Positions 10,102 to 19,849 of a DNA stretch of 64,000 bases are shown in pieces. Source of the stretch: CALRQJ02 sp943370285 (GTDB taxonomy: Bacteria > Bacteroidota > Bacteroidia > Chitinophagales > Chitinophagaceae). The DNA is taken from contig CALRQJ020000019.1 of the NCBI GenBank assembly GCA_943370285.1, forward strand, positions 13,553 to 77,552, in the 5' to 3' direction. Under the pieces are notes generated by a model, which saw nothing but the letters and a program-made list of their open reading frames with translations, did no database searches and was not told where the DNA came from. Position numbers and translations under genes: made by a program. Within the stretch, counting starts at the first letter, position 1, and every line of letters starts with the position of its first letter.

Positions 10102-10497
10102 ATGAAATATATTTTACTCGTTTCAATACTTTGCTGGAGTGCCAACAAAGCTTCTGCTCAACCTGTGCAGCAGTTGTATTTTAATTTGTATACCGATAGC
10201 TTGAAAAAAGGCACTCACAATTATATCAATGTAGACGGAAAATTGAGCAATGGTAGTTTTATGCCGCTAGATACCAAGCAAATCAAGTTTAGCAGTAATT
10301 ACGGCAAATGGGATGGCAATAGCTTGATTATAGATTCTACCTATCAAAGAGATTCTGTGGTGGTAACCGCTACCTTAATAGCCAACCCGAGTTTACAAAA
10401 ATCGGTTACCATTTATATGAAGAAAATAACAGTAGAACCGCCGCTTAAAACAGAGCAGGAGTTATTGGATGAGTTGAAAAGAAAGAAGAAGGGATAG
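10102..10497 (+). CDS. small secreted protein of unknown function
   Basis: I start this at the ATG at 10102 because it begins a clean signal peptide (MKYILLVSILCWSANKASAQ) with a typical Bacteroidota A-x-A-Q cleavage site; an upstream in-frame ATG at 10063 gives no better N-terminus. The mature part, about 110 residues, looks like a single beta-sandwich (YFNLYTDSLKKGTHNYINVDGKL, then alternating hydrophobic strands) and ends in a charged Lys/Glu-rich tail. It resembles a lone Ig-like domain, perhaps periplasmic or surface exposed. There is no lipobox cysteine and no T9SS sorting domain. I do not recognise a family, and neighbours give no clue. Confidence 0.65.
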   Translation: MKYILLVSILCWSANKASAQPVQQLYFNLYTDSLKKGTHNYINVDGKLSNGSFMPLDTKQIKFSSNYGKWDGNSLIIDSTYQRDSVVVTATLIANPSLQKSVTIYMKKITVEPPLKTEQELLDELKRKKKG

Positions 10498-10719
10498 TGT
10501 TGAGCAGTTTATAAATTTGAGGTTGTCTTGTACTGAAAAAACTTTAAAGCTATGGACTAGCGACTATCGTCTGAGTTTAGAACCACAACGACACTTACGA
10601 CGCAATGATTCACTACGCTTCATTTGACCGGAGCTTTTAGCCACAAAGGCCCGAAGCGGCTCAAAGTTTTTTTCACGCAAAGACCTCGAAATTTTTTCAC
10701 GAATAACACAAAGCAAAAT

Positions 10720-10740
10720 CCCCGACAAAGTCGGGGTTTG
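10720..10740. terminator. repeat-borne terminator-like hairpin
   Basis: A CCCCGAC (10722-10728) / GTCGGGG (10732-10738) stem with an AAA loop. Read on the minus strand it is followed by ATTTTGC, on the plus strand by TTTGAT. It belongs to a repeated module with copies at 19531, 19683, 24187 and 62469. Confidence 0.5.
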
Positions 10741-11020
10741 ATATATTTATTTATAACCCATTCACTTCTTTCTCCCTTTAGGGGATAGGGGCTTCACTGT
10801 TAGATCCCTCCTTCGTCGGGATGACAGCCTATCTTTGTCATTCCGCCCCGACTTGTCGGGGGCAACGAGGAATCTTTCTAAAGAATAGTGATATCCCTCC
10901 TTCGTCGGGATGACAGACACCATTCACCATTCACTACTCATTACTGACCGTACACTGCTTGCCACAAAGTCTCTAAGGCAGAAAGTCCCCCTCCGGGGGA
11001 TAGGGGCTTCACTGTTAGCT

Positions 11021-11127
11021 CCCTCCTTCGTCGGGATGACAGCCTATGTTTGTCATTCCGAGCCCCGATTGGGGGCGAGGAATCTTTCTAATGGATGGTT
11101 TTAGCTCCCTCCTTCGTCGGGATGACA
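11021..11127. repeat. 107-bp repeat, copy A
   Basis: Nearly identical to 19743-19849: by eye 3 mismatches over 107 bp. It contains two CCCTCC-TTCGTCGGGATGAC hairpins flanking one TGTCATTCCG...GAGGAATCT element. Both copies lie downstream of a small PIDGG-tailed gene; this copy is 125 bp beyond its stop. Confidence 0.85.
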
Positions 11128-11159
11128 CACTACTCACCATCCTCCGTGTACTTTTTTTT

Positions 11160-11191
11160 AAAAAAACCCGAACAGCTTTCACCATTCGGGG
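11160..11191 (-). terminator. rho-independent terminator after the first giant/PIDGG gene pair
   Basis: Read on the minus strand, CCCCGAA and TTCGGG pair around a 12-nt loop and are followed by seven T. It sits about 60 bp downstream of the stop at 11253 and would end the transcript of the 2442-aa T9SS gene and its small partner. Confidence 0.8.
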
Positions 11192-11252
11192 ATTGTATTT
11201 TTAGTAATTGTCTGTACTCAAACACAATGATATTGACGGCACTAAGGAAGTA

Positions 11253-11636
11253 CTATGCATTCGGCGTCTTTCCCTTCTTGCCCCCCTTTAGGGGATGGGG
11301 GTTCCTCATCCGCTTCACCCCATACGCTGCACCGGCAGCAAGGAGTACGCTAAGACCGCCGTCGATAGGTAAACCGGGATCACCTTCGGGGTCAGGGGGA
11401 TTGGCGCCGTCTTCATTGGCTGCACCACTTGAGGCTTGGGCATTGTTATAATTACTGTTGTTTCTATCTTCCTCCTCTTGCTGTCTTCTTAATCTATCGT
11501 CATTGTCTTCGCCCATGCCGCTCTGTGCATCTTGGTATTCTACTTCATCACTTTGAGCAGTGGCAACTGTGGTATGTAACACAAAGCCTAACAGTAACAT
11601 AGTGCCGACTTTCGTTGCTTGATTGAATATGTTCAT
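11253..11636 (-). CDS. small secreted protein with PIDGG-type C-terminal sorting-like domain (copy 1)
   Basis: The start at 11636 gives a signal peptide (MNIFNQATKVGTMLLLGFVLHTTVATAQ); the longer frame from 11708 adds residues with no signal character. The mature protein is short and acidic (QSDEVEYQD, EDNDDRLRRQQEEEDRNN), then Pro/Gly-rich (NPPDPEGDPGLPIDGG), then hydrophobic (LSVLLAAGAAYGV) and basic (KRM). This motif/hydrophobic/basic layout resembles sorting tails read by sortase- or exosortase-like enzymes; a family of Bacteroidota tails called PID-CTERM appears to match. No cognate enzyme is in the window. It lies 84 bp downstream of the 2442-aa T9SS gene and probably shares its transcript. 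The last 17 residues (RNPHPLKGGKKGKTPNA) are encoded by the CCCTTTAGGGGATGGGGG repeat at 11281-11303 and adjoining sequence. Confidence 0.8.
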   Translation of the reverse strand: MNIFNQATKVGTMLLLGFVLHTTVATAQSDEVEYQDAQSGMGEDNDDRLRRQQEEEDRNNSNYNNAQASSGAANEDGANPPDPEGDPGLPIDGGLSVLLAAGAAYGVKRMRNPHPLKGGKKGKTPNA

Positions 11637-11720
11637 GTGTCTATTTTTTTTAGTAGTGGTTGATGATGGGTGGGTTAGTAAAACCCTTGCAGGTTGTGAT
11701 GCCTGCAAGGGCGACTGTTG

Positions 11721-14700
11721 TTATTCTTTAATCAATTTTTGAGTGATTACTGTTTGTCCGTTACTTAACCGCAATTCATACACGCCACCGGCTATGGTTC
11801 CTATCTCTATCGTTTGGTTGCTGCTACCACCATTGTGGTTGATGGTTTTGCTCATCACTTGTTGACCAAGCTGATTGAATAATGTTACACTGTAATTGCC
11901 TTTCTCCAAATTGCTCAACTGCAATTGAATTGTACTGCCTTTTACAGGGTTTGGATACAAGGTAATTTTTGTTCCTTTTGTATTCAATCTTACTACAACA
12001 ATGCTGCTATACTTCACCTCACCATTTAAGCTAATGGCTTTAATGCGGTAGTAGTTTGCTCCACTGAATGGCGTAGCATCAAACCAATTGTAGCTGTTCG
12101 TTGTGCCTGATTTAGCGGCTGTGGTATTTACTTTTACGAAGTTGGTGCCGTTGGCAGATTTCTCTACTTCGTATTGTTGCATACCGCTTTCGCTTTGGGT
12201 GTTCCACTCTACAGCAATACCGCTGTTCTGCTGGTAAGCTTTTACATTGGTTAACGTTACAGGAAGACTAGCATTGCTTCTGAACACTACCATGAAGCGA
12301 TCGGCGGCTTTGCTGTTGTTGTCTGCTGTTACAGTGAAGTTGTACTCTGTAGCACCACTTAAACTAATAGCTGTTTCAGTACTTAAGAACTTATCTTTTA
12401 AGTATGCACTTAAATTGGCATCATTGGCAAAGTTGCTGCCGTTGATGGCAAAGCGATACGCTTGTTGTTGCATACCACTCAAGGTTAAGAACAAAGTATC
12501 ATTATTGTCAATCAACTTTCTGCCTTCGAGCATTAATGGTTTGGTGTTTCTGGTTAAGTAGAAGTTCTCGTTGCTACGGAAGAGTTTTTGTCCATCTTCT
12601 GCAGCTATGCCATTGCTGAAGTTGTTGTTGTACTCGGCTAAAATACCATCAATCACTAAACCATCATTCGGGTTAATCATATCAATACTCAAACGCTCAG
12701 TTCCTGTGCCGGTTCTAAACACCGTATTGATATTGCTTGTTGATTTATCATCTTCATTAAATACTAATGATGCTCCCGTATTATTCACTTCTACAAAGAA
12801 GGCCTGACCGCTTTGAATATGTTGGGTTTGGGTGCTACCTCCCGGTGTTACCGTATATGTATTATCGTCATCTAAATCTGATACCAATACATAACCACCT
12901 ACACCTGATAACTGTGGATCCCATGCCCAGAAACGTTTGGTTACATTGGTTCTCGTTAACAAGTTAAAATTAACCGGACTAGCATATGGATTACCTATCA
13001 ACTGTATCTTCTCACTGTTGCTAAAAGCAGCATCAGGGATACTAAAGGTTTGTGTGCCGATTTGTAAACTACCCGTAGCTTTTAACGTGGTGATAGCTGC
13101 AGGCGTTGATTGGTCGTTACCGGCACCTGTTCCATTATAAGGGCCGGTTGGGAAAATTAAAAACGCATTGTTTGCTGCACTGCCTGCATTGGTAAACAAG
13201 TTTGTGGTTTGGGTGTTTGTTACTGCAACCCAAGCATTATTATCTACATCAAAAGTTTTTAAGTTAGCAGCATTACCGGCAGTTGTTACACCAGTGCCAC
13301 CACTCGGATGCCAAATCTCTACACCTGTATTGGCTACCACACTACCACCATTCTGCCAACTGCTATTGAAACTAGTATTACTACCACCTAACGGTGCAGT
13401 TAACAATCGCCATGCTCTTTTAGCAGGAAGGTAACGTTCAACGGTAACATTGCCAGAAACACTACCGGCACTATTGGCAACCCTTGCAGTACCATTGGCA
13501 TCACTCTTAATGGTTAAATTACCCCCGGTGGTTAAGGTAGCACCTGCACCAACCGTTAGTGTACCAAATGTAGTACCTGCTACAATATCTAAGGCTGTGC
13601 CTAAAGTAGCCGTAGCAGCTGCACCTAGAGTGAAGTCTTTCAAGGTTCTTGCACCAGAGGTAAAGTTTAATGTACCCGCTGTACCGCCAATCGTTAGGTT
13701 AGAAGTTGAAGAACCAGAAATAGTACCCGTACCGCTTACCGCACCATTGATAGTAAGAGTGTTTGAACCGATGGTAAGTGTTGCGGCTGTGCCTAACGTA
13801 AGGTTATTGGCTGCTCCATCTGCGCCCAATACCGGCATATTTGCTGCATAAGCTGGAACGGTAACATTTGTAGCACCCGTGGCTGCTGTAACATCATTCC
13901 AGTTGGTAGTTGTAGCGTAAGTACTATTGGTATACCCAACGAAAAGACCAGGTATAGTTGCATATTCAAATGAACCAACACTTGGAGCGGAACCACTTCT
14001 TGAAGTACCACCATAGTCGGTAGTTGTAGCTACAACTACACCACGACCAGCTACTAAGCCTCTGAACAGTGAAGCATTGCTCACAATACTTAAATCTCCG
14101 TTCGCTACATCTGTAAACAAAGTATTAGGCGCTACGCCACTTAAATAGGCATTGGTAACTGTTTCACTACCTGTAGATGTTTTCCAAGCAGCTAATGTAT
14201 TGGATGAACCTGCCGCCTGACCTACAGTTGAAGCACTTGCTGTTATATATACGTTGTTATTGATAGTACCAAACGCACCTGCAGAGCCATAACCAATAGC
14301 AAAATTGGTACTACTGCCTCCGCTTCTTTCATTATAAAGCAAATTGTTTTGGACTACCGCTGCACCGGTAGTGGTTCTGAAAAATGCATGGGAACTATTT
14401 GCAGCTGCAGCCGTACCGCCAATATATACTGTATTATACCAAATATTATTAGCACTTGTTGAAGCTAATTCAATACCTCTAATTACCGGCTGTGTTGCTG
14501 TGCTCTGTGAGATAGTTACCTGATTGTTGGCATAAGTAGCAGTACCTGCAAAAATTCTTATACCCCACAACTTTGTAGCACTAGTTGTTGTACCAGTACC
14601 CGTAGTGGTAACATTCGTTATCTTATTTTTATGAATAGTACCGCCTGCAATGTTGCCAATCGCTAACGCTGTAACTTCATTAGTAACAGTTGATGCGCTA

Positions 14701-17700
14701 TTAAGACCAATATTAGTGATGGTATTGCCTTCCACATTGTTTCCGGTAGTCGAAACATTTAACAAAATACCCATAGCGACAAACCCAAAGTTCGTTCCTG
14801 AAGAACTTGTGGTAGCCGTATAAATATTATTGACTAGGTTGTTTTTAATAGTAGCCGTTGCAGCAACAGCAGTTGTACCGGTTGGTACTGAGCTTGATAT
14901 TGAACTAACCCCTATACCTAAAACCCTTTCCCAATCAGGATCCGTGTGACTAAGATTTCTTATCGTGTTATTTTCAATAGTCACCGTATTGGCGCCACCA
15001 TAATAAATACCTACGAAGCCATTTTTGACATTGATATCATTACTTGCAGCACCACCAATGGTATTAGCCGAAGTTGTGCCAATATTAGCTGTACCAGACG
15101 ACACTTGTATTCCATATCCTGTAGTAGTTGAAGTAGTAATTAGATTGCCAATATTATTGCCTTGAATTTCTACACCTGTTCCACTACCCGCTGCAATATT
15201 GATTGCACCTATATATCCGGAAGATGTTGTAGCTGTTCCTCCTCTAGTTGCATCTGCACCTCCGAAGCTATTCGAGTTAACCGTTAATCCATTTCCAGAG
15301 CCTGCAATTACAATACCAAAAATATTTCCTGTATGTGTTGCAGCAGCAGTGCTGTACATTTTATTATTACTAATAACATGATTGCTTCCAGCACCAATGT
15401 TGATACTTGTATAACCGGCCCTTGCCAAGGTTTGATATATGGTATTGCCAGAATTAGACACAGTAGCATGACCAATAACACATCCATTACCCACACCCGT
15501 TAAGTTAATTGCGGTACCTGTAAAATCATAAATGGAATTTCCATTAATACTGGCACCATCACCACCAATCGTAATAGACGAGTTTGAGGAGTTATTAGAA
15601 TAAATGGCATTGGCAGGTGCATTGGTATTGGTGTTTGCAGCTGCTCTTATATCATTATTTCTAAATACCAACCCACTATTGGTGCCGGTTCCAATTAATA
15701 CTGTTCCTATAGTACTTGTTGAAGCATTTCCTTCAATATAACAATTATTTATACCACCACTTGTTACTCCTCCTCTAAACTGTACTGTGGCTGCGGCTGT
15801 AGCACTTGGGGTTGCGCCAATTGAGTTTCGCAGGGTTAAATTTCTAGATGCCCCTCCATCAAAAAATACACCATTTGCCCCATTTATGTCAAACAATGCT
15901 GTTGTAGCGCCACCACTTAGTACTCTTGCACTGGCATCTGGCTGTATAGTCAATGTAAAGCCACCCATACCGGCATTAATTAATGCCACTGCACCGGTTT
16001 CAGTAATATCACCGGTGATAGTCACTGTGGTGTTACCTGTGAGTGACGCTGCATTTATCGCTTCGAATAAACCGCCTACTCCGGTAAGTGTAGGATAATC
16101 GGTAGGTATTGAGAAGCTTGTTGCCAAGCCAGTAACTACTGCATAAGAATTAGGGGTTGTAGGTGCTGTAGTTTGGGTAGCTACATCTACATGGCTTGCA
16201 CCCGCAAACGGACTGTACCATACATTTGGTGTACCAACTTGGTCTTGTGCTACAATGTAATACTGATAAGTTTCCCCAGCAACTGGAGTGATAGATAATA
16301 AACTGTAATCTATTTCAAAACTCCAAGTGCCGCTATTGCCATCCCCTGTATTTAAAACCCCTTCTTTGGATGCCCAAGCAGATGTAGATGGCGCTGAACG
16401 GCGAAACCAAATTTTTGGAGCCGTGCTACCCGAGGCCGGAACGGCTGTTCCAATGTCTACAATAGTTACACCACTTAAGGTTCTATTGGTAACACTAGCG
16501 CTATTTAATAATGGTGATCCGATTGTAATCAATGGCGTATAAATGTCTTTGGCGGTAAAGCTTCCGGCATCTGCACCAATATCAACCGGGGTTAAACCAC
16601 TTCGGGTTTGGCCGTCAAAATCGGTGGTTACACCACTTATTACAACGCCGGCGGCTTCAGCTACTGTAGTTCCTTGCACATGCAAATTCACATCTACAGC
16701 TGCACCACGGGCATTTACAAAATTAATATCTGTTGTATCTGCCGCTGCACCGCTTTGTAAATCGGCATTAGAAGCGGCACGCCAAGTTTGTAAAGTATAG
16801 TTGGTGGTACTTTGTCTAATGGTATTGGCTGTTGTTCGGGCAAAGTAAATATTGTTGTCAAGCGTTAAACCCGATGCATTAGGAAAAGTACCAGCATATT
16901 GTGCTGCAATGTTTAATGCTGAACCGGAACCGTTTTGACGGTCGTTTACAAAAATATTGTTCCTGAAAGTACGTGTATTAACCGTTTGCTGTGCAAAAAA
17001 TGCAATAGTATTATTAGTAGAAGTAACACCTGTACCACCAATATATACCGTGTTGTGTACTATAGTATTGGTTCCTAAAAACTCATCTATTCCATAAATA
17101 TTATGACCTACAGTATAAGATGTACCGTCAGATTTTAGGCCAAGCCTGATCATATTATTGGAATAAGTGGCTATACCATTACCAATATAAATACCTCTGA
17201 CAAATGAACCAGTACCCGAAGAATTGGTACCAATACTATGAATAAAATTACCATTGCAGGTTAAAGTTCCTGTTGCAGACCATGTTGCAACAATACCTGT
17301 GACAGTTACACCTGCGGAAGCGGCTGAATTCACTAATGAATGTATTGTATTACCTGAAACGGTTTGATTACCACCTGCAAGGCTAGAACTCATTTGAATA
17401 CCCTGTAAACCGGCAGAAGTGGTTGTACCTACACTGGCAGAAGCACTGGTAAAATCTCTAATGGTATTATTAATTACATTATTTGCACCGGCAGTAGCTG
17501 CAATACCTCTAATAAAACAACTTGTACTAGTTGTAGAAGAAGCAATGTTTAAATTTGCAATGGTGTTGCCTTCTATAGTTACATTAGCGTTTGCAGAACC
17601 TTGTCTTATACCGGTTATCTCTTGAGCTGCCGTTGTAACTAACGTAGGTATATTGATACTGTTGGCTGTTGTTGTACTACCAATAACATTACTTTTTATA

Positions 17701-19049
17701 TTAAATGCATCTGTAGTTACAGAAGTAATATCAATTGCTCTAACAATTGTGCCAATAGATGTGGTAGAACCTGACAATGTGATGGAGCCAACTTTGTTAT
17801 TTTCAATACTTGCCCTTGCAGTTGTGGCAAGAGAGATACCCATTAATATTCCCCCGTTAGTTGAACTTGTAACACTGATAGAACCTGTACCAGTTGTTGC
17901 ACCTACTGTATTACCGGTTGTTGTACCAATGTTTACCCAACCACCAGAAGAATAAATACCACACCAAATACCAGGAGCAGTGGTTGCCCCACTTGTTGTA
18001 CTCCAATTAAAGTTAGCAATGGTATTGTTTTGAACACTTGTGGCAGTTGTTGTACCTACAGCTAAGTTAATACCCACAAACCTGCTAGCCAATGCTAAAG
18101 TTTGAGTCCAAGCCGTACCGCCGGCACTGCTAGTATTACCACCAATAAAATTACCGGTTATGCTATGGTTATTGCCACTCGAAACGGTAATCGCATTAAT
18201 AGTTGAAGCACCGGTTGTGGCGGTTCTAGTATTGGTTTGGTAAATACTGTTGCCACTAATCGTCCAATCTGTATTACCAGTCCCTACCAATATTCCCGTC
18301 ATTGTAGTTGTAGCACCGGTTACATAAAAGTCATAGATATTACAGTTAGAAATAGTATTGCCACTATTATTGTGAGCTGTAGATGTTGTGGTTCCTACAG
18401 AATAGATACCGTTTTGAGCAACACCCGATGTTGGAGAAGCCGTTGCTGCAGCACCTCCATTGATATTACAATTGTCGATGGTATTATTGTCGTTACCATT
18501 TGCACCGCTTGTGGTAGCAAAATGAATTACCCCGGTAGTAGATGATGAGAAACTAGATCTGGCGGTAATATACCTAACAATATTATTGGAAGACTCGTTT
18601 TGTAATCTGATAGCAGCACCGCCGGTTGCTGTACTAGTATTGGTTATACTTAACTGCGATGCTCCAACACCACCTGCCCTTCCATCAATGGTTATATAGT
18701 TACCACCATCAAATTGAACGATGGCTGTTGTATTACTACCTGAGATGGACAACCCCGTTGCGCCAGTCACTGGTCTGATAGTTACTGTATTAGCAACACT
18801 TGTACCACTGATAGCCGTAAATGTAAGCGGAAAAGTTTCTCCACCACTTGTATAATCTGATTGCAATTCAAAAATTACTGGGCCACTTACCCCTGCCCCA
18901 AGTGCAGTAATAACTGAACCAATAGTTGTATAAGTTTGACCTGGTCCTACTGGATAGGTACCAGCACTTAACTGAGCCTCTACTTTAGAAGAGCAAAAAA
19001 ACAGCGTAACACATAATGTGAAGACACTTACAAGCGTAAATTTCCGCAT
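11721..19049 (-). CDS. giant T9SS-exported beta-helix surface protein (2442 aa)
   Basis: A signal peptide (MRKFTLVSVFTLCVTLFFCSSKVEAQ) is followed by about 800 residues of right-handed parallel beta-helix with repeated N-x-I/V-x-N-N-x-I turns (NNTIANF, GNTISNC, NNKVGSI). An Ig-like domain (about residues 835-970) precedes a second beta-helix half with the same grammar, then a NWNDVT...LTINGAVSGTG strand-repeat region. The C-terminus has a fibronectin-like module (LPVTLTNVKAYQQNSG, YYRIKAISLNGE) and a T9SS type A sorting domain (LYPNPVKGS to VITQKLIKE). It is Thr/Ser/Ala/Asn rich and low in Cys. The likely role is a surface adhesin or matrix protein; no catalytic motif is recognised. Its last 180 residues closely match those of the 20067 and 63450 genes. 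A PIDGG gene follows downstream. Confidence 0.85.
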   Translation of the reverse strand: MRKFTLVSVFTLCVTLFFCSSKVEAQLSAGTYPVGPGQTYTTIGSVITALGAGVSGPVIFELQSDYTSGGETFPLTFTAISGTSVANTVTIRPVTGATGLSISGSNTTAIVQFDGGNYITIDGRAGGVGASQLSITNTSTATGGAAIRLQNESSNNIVRYITARSSFSSSTTGVIHFATTSGANGNDNNTIDNCNINGGAAATASPTSGVAQNGIYSVGTTTSTAHNNSGNTISNCNIYDFYVTGATTTMTGILVGTGNTDWTISGNSIYQTNTRTATTGASTINAITVSSGNNHSITGNFIGGNTSSAGGTAWTQTLALASRFVGINLAVGTTTATSVQNNTIANFNWSTTSGATTAPGIWCGIYSSGGWVNIGTTTGNTVGATTGTGSISVTSSTNGGILMGISLATTARASIENNKVGSITLSGSTTSIGTIVRAIDITSVTTDAFNIKSNVIGSTTTANSINIPTLVTTAAQEITGIRQGSANANVTIEGNTIANLNIASSTTSTSCFIRGIAATAGANNVINNTIRDFTSASASVGTTTSAGLQGIQMSSSLAGGNQTVSGNTIHSLVNSAASAGVTVTGIVATWSATGTLTCNGNFIHSIGTNSSGTGSFVRGIYIGNGIATYSNNMIRLGLKSDGTSYTVGHNIYGIDEFLGTNTIVHNTVYIGGTGVTSTNNTIAFFAQQTVNTRTFRNNIFVNDRQNGSGSALNIAAQYAGTFPNASGLTLDNNIYFARTTANTIRQSTTNYTLQTWRAASNADLQSGAAADTTDINFVNARGAAVDVNLHVQGTTVAEAAGVVISGVTTDFDGQTRSGLTPVDIGADAGSFTAKDIYTPLITIGSPLLNSASVTNRTLSGVTIVDIGTAVPASGSTAPKIWFRRSAPSTSAWASKEGVLNTGDGNSGTWSFEIDYSLLSITPVAGETYQYYIVAQDQVGTPNVWYSPFAGASHVDVATQTTAPTTPNSYAVVTGLATSFSIPTDYPTLTGVGGLFEAINAASLTGNTTVTITGDITETGAVALINAGMGGFTLTIQPDASARVLSGGATTALFDINGANGVFFDGGASRNLTLRNSIGATPSATAAATVQFRGGVTSGGINNCYIEGNASTSTIGTVLIGTGTNSGLVFRNNDIRAAANTNTNAPANAIYSNNSSNSSITIGGDGASINGNSIYDFTGTAINLTGVGNGCVIGHATVSNSGNTIYQTLARAGYTSINIGAGSNHVISNNKMYSTAAATHTGNIFGIVIAGSGNGLTVNSNSFGGADATRGGTATTSSGYIGAINIAAGSGTGVEIQGNNIGNLITTSTTTGYGIQVSSGTANIGTTSANTIGGAASNDINVKNGFVGIYYGGANTVTIENNTIRNLSHTDPDWERVLGIGVSSISSSVPTGTTAVAATATIKNNLVNNIYTATTSSSGTNFGFVAMGILLNVSTTGNNVEGNTITNIGLNSASTVTNEVTALAIGNIAGGTIHKNKITNVTTTGTGTTTSATKLWGIRIFAGTATYANNQVTISQSTATQPVIRGIELASTSANNIWYNTVYIGGTAAAANSSHAFFRTTTGAAVVQNNLLYNERSGGSSTNFAIGYGSAGAFGTINNNVYITASASTVGQAAGSSNTLAAWKTSTGSETVTNAYLSGVAPNTLFTDVANGDLSIVSNASLFRGLVAGRGVVVATTTDYGGTSRSGSAPSVGSFEYATIPGLFVGYTNSTYATTTNWNDVTAATGATNVTVPAYAANMPVLGADGAANNLTLGTAATLTIGSNTLTINGAVSGTGTISGSSTSNLTIGGTAGTLNFTSGARTLKDFTLGAAATATLGTALDIVAGTTFGTLTVGAGATLTTGGNLTIKSDANGTARVANSAGSVSGNVTVERYLPAKRAWRLLTAPLGGSNTSFNSSWQNGGSVVANTGVEIWHPSGGTGVTTAGNAANLKTFDVDNNAWVAVTNTQTTNLFTNAGSAANNAFLIFPTGPYNGTGAGNDQSTPAAITTLKATGSLQIGTQTFSIPDAAFSNSEKIQLIGNPYASPVNFNLLTRTNVTKRFWAWDPQLSGVGGYVLVSDLDDDNTYTVTPGGSTQTQHIQSGQAFFVEVNNTGASLVFNEDDKSTSNINTVFRTGTGTERLSIDMINPNDGLVIDGILAEYNNNFSNGIAAEDGQKLFRSNENFYLTRNTKPLMLEGRKLIDNNDTLFLTLSGMQQQAYRFAINGSNFANDANLSAYLKDKFLSTETAISLSGATEYNFTVTADNNSKAADRFMVVFRSNASLPVTLTNVKAYQQNSGIAVEWNTQSESGMQQYEVEKSANGTNFVKVNTTAAKSGTTNSYNWFDATPFSGANYYRIKAISLNGEVKYSSIVVVRLNTKGTKITLYPNPVKGSTIQLQLSNLEKGNYSVTLFNQLGQQVMSKTINHNGGSSNQTIEIGTIAGGVYELRLSNGQTVITQKLIKE

Positions 19050-19525
19050 AGCAGTTGGTTTAATGAATGAGTTGTTTGATAAAGCCTGACCGGAATTGAT
19101 AGGATGGATTAATATTGGACTTCCAAATTATACTTTCTTTTGATACCACCAATAAAAAAAATTAAGTTTTTGAGGTTTTTATAAAAATTTAATAAGTGGG
19201 AGACTGGGTGGAGGAAGTAGAAGATAGAAGACAGAAGATAGAAGGGATAAGACAGCATACTGTTTTTGCTGCAAAGGCTTGATAACGGAATTGGGAATTT
19301 GGAATTGGGTGTTGCATGGATGACTATGGACTATCGACCGTCGCCTGATCTGCCACAAAGTCCCCCTTTAGGGGATAGGGGCTTAACCACAACGACACTA
19401 ACGACGCAATGATTCACTACGGGCTATTTGCCAGTAAGGCTCGAAGGCTTTTTTCACGCAAAGTTGCAAAAGGACAAAGTTATTTAACACAAAGACCTCG
19501 AAGTTTTTTCACGAACAACACAAAG

Positions 19526-19550
19526 AAAAACCCCGACAAAGTCGGGGTTT
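19526..19550 (-). terminator. repeat-borne terminator-like hairpin
   Basis: Stem CCCCGAC (19531-19537) / GTCGGGG (19541-19547), AAA loop. On the minus strand it is followed by TTTTTCTTTG, a fair U-tract. It lies about 300 bp below the small PIDGG gene ending at 19852. Confidence 0.55.
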
Positions 19551-19678
19551 GATGTATTTATTTTATTGACTATTTACTTTTATGAGATCCCTCCTTCGTC
19601 GGGATGACAGTAACTATTGACCGTCGACTGAGTTTTTTACCACAAAGGGCACAATGTGTTTCGCAAAGGGCACAAAGC

Positions 19679-19702
19679 AAAAGCCCCGACACATGTCAGG
19701 GC
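19679..19702 (-). terminator. repeat-borne terminator after PIDGG copy 2
   Basis: GCCCCGACA (19683-19691) pairs with TGTCAGGGC (19694-19702) and is followed by TTTTG on the minus strand. It is the first strong hairpin downstream of the gene ending at 19852. Confidence 0.6.
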
Positions 19703-19742
19703 TTAATGTATTTATTTTATTGACTATTTACTTTTATGAGAT

Positions 19743-19849
19743 CCCTCCTTCGTCGGGATGACATTCCATGTTTGTCATTCCGAGCCCCGATTGGGGGCGA
19801 GGAATCTTTCTAATGGATGGTTTTAGCTCCCTCCTTCGTCGGGATGACA
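19743..19849. repeat. 107-bp repeat, copy B
   Basis: By eye 104 of 107 bases match 11021-11127. It ends 3 bp before the stop of the small PIDGG gene at 19852, so the repeat abuts the coding end directly. Confidence 0.85.

Larger units (their letters stand above)
10498..11252. repeat. intergenic composite repeat block 1
   Basis: There is no supported gene here. The stretch is a mosaic of short elements found again at 19200-19850, 23400-24420, 25900-26090, 26900-27250, 27600-27770 and 62400-62550. They are: ACCACAAAG/TTTTTTCACG modules (about 10630-10715); a CCCCGAC/GTCGGGG hairpin (10722-10738); CCCTTTAGGGGATAGGGG elements (10773-10794 and 10986-11009); four CCCTCC-TTCGTCGGGATGAC hairpins (10804-10826, 10893-10915, 11018-11041, 11105-11127); and two TGTCATTCCG...GAGGAATCT elements (10836-10875, 11051-11085). 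Open frames here arise from the repeats and are not believable genes. Confidence 0.8.

Noticed and set aside
10910..11451. Plus-strand frames with SFVGMT words
   Set aside because: They are translations of the CCCTCC-TTCGTCGGGATGAC repeat and the reverse of the PIDGG gene. The same words recur at every repeat block.
11721..19049. Plus-strand frames opposite the giant gene
   Set aside because: Many long frames occur opposite this low-complexity, Thr/Ala-rich gene. They are mirror artefacts of its codon bias.
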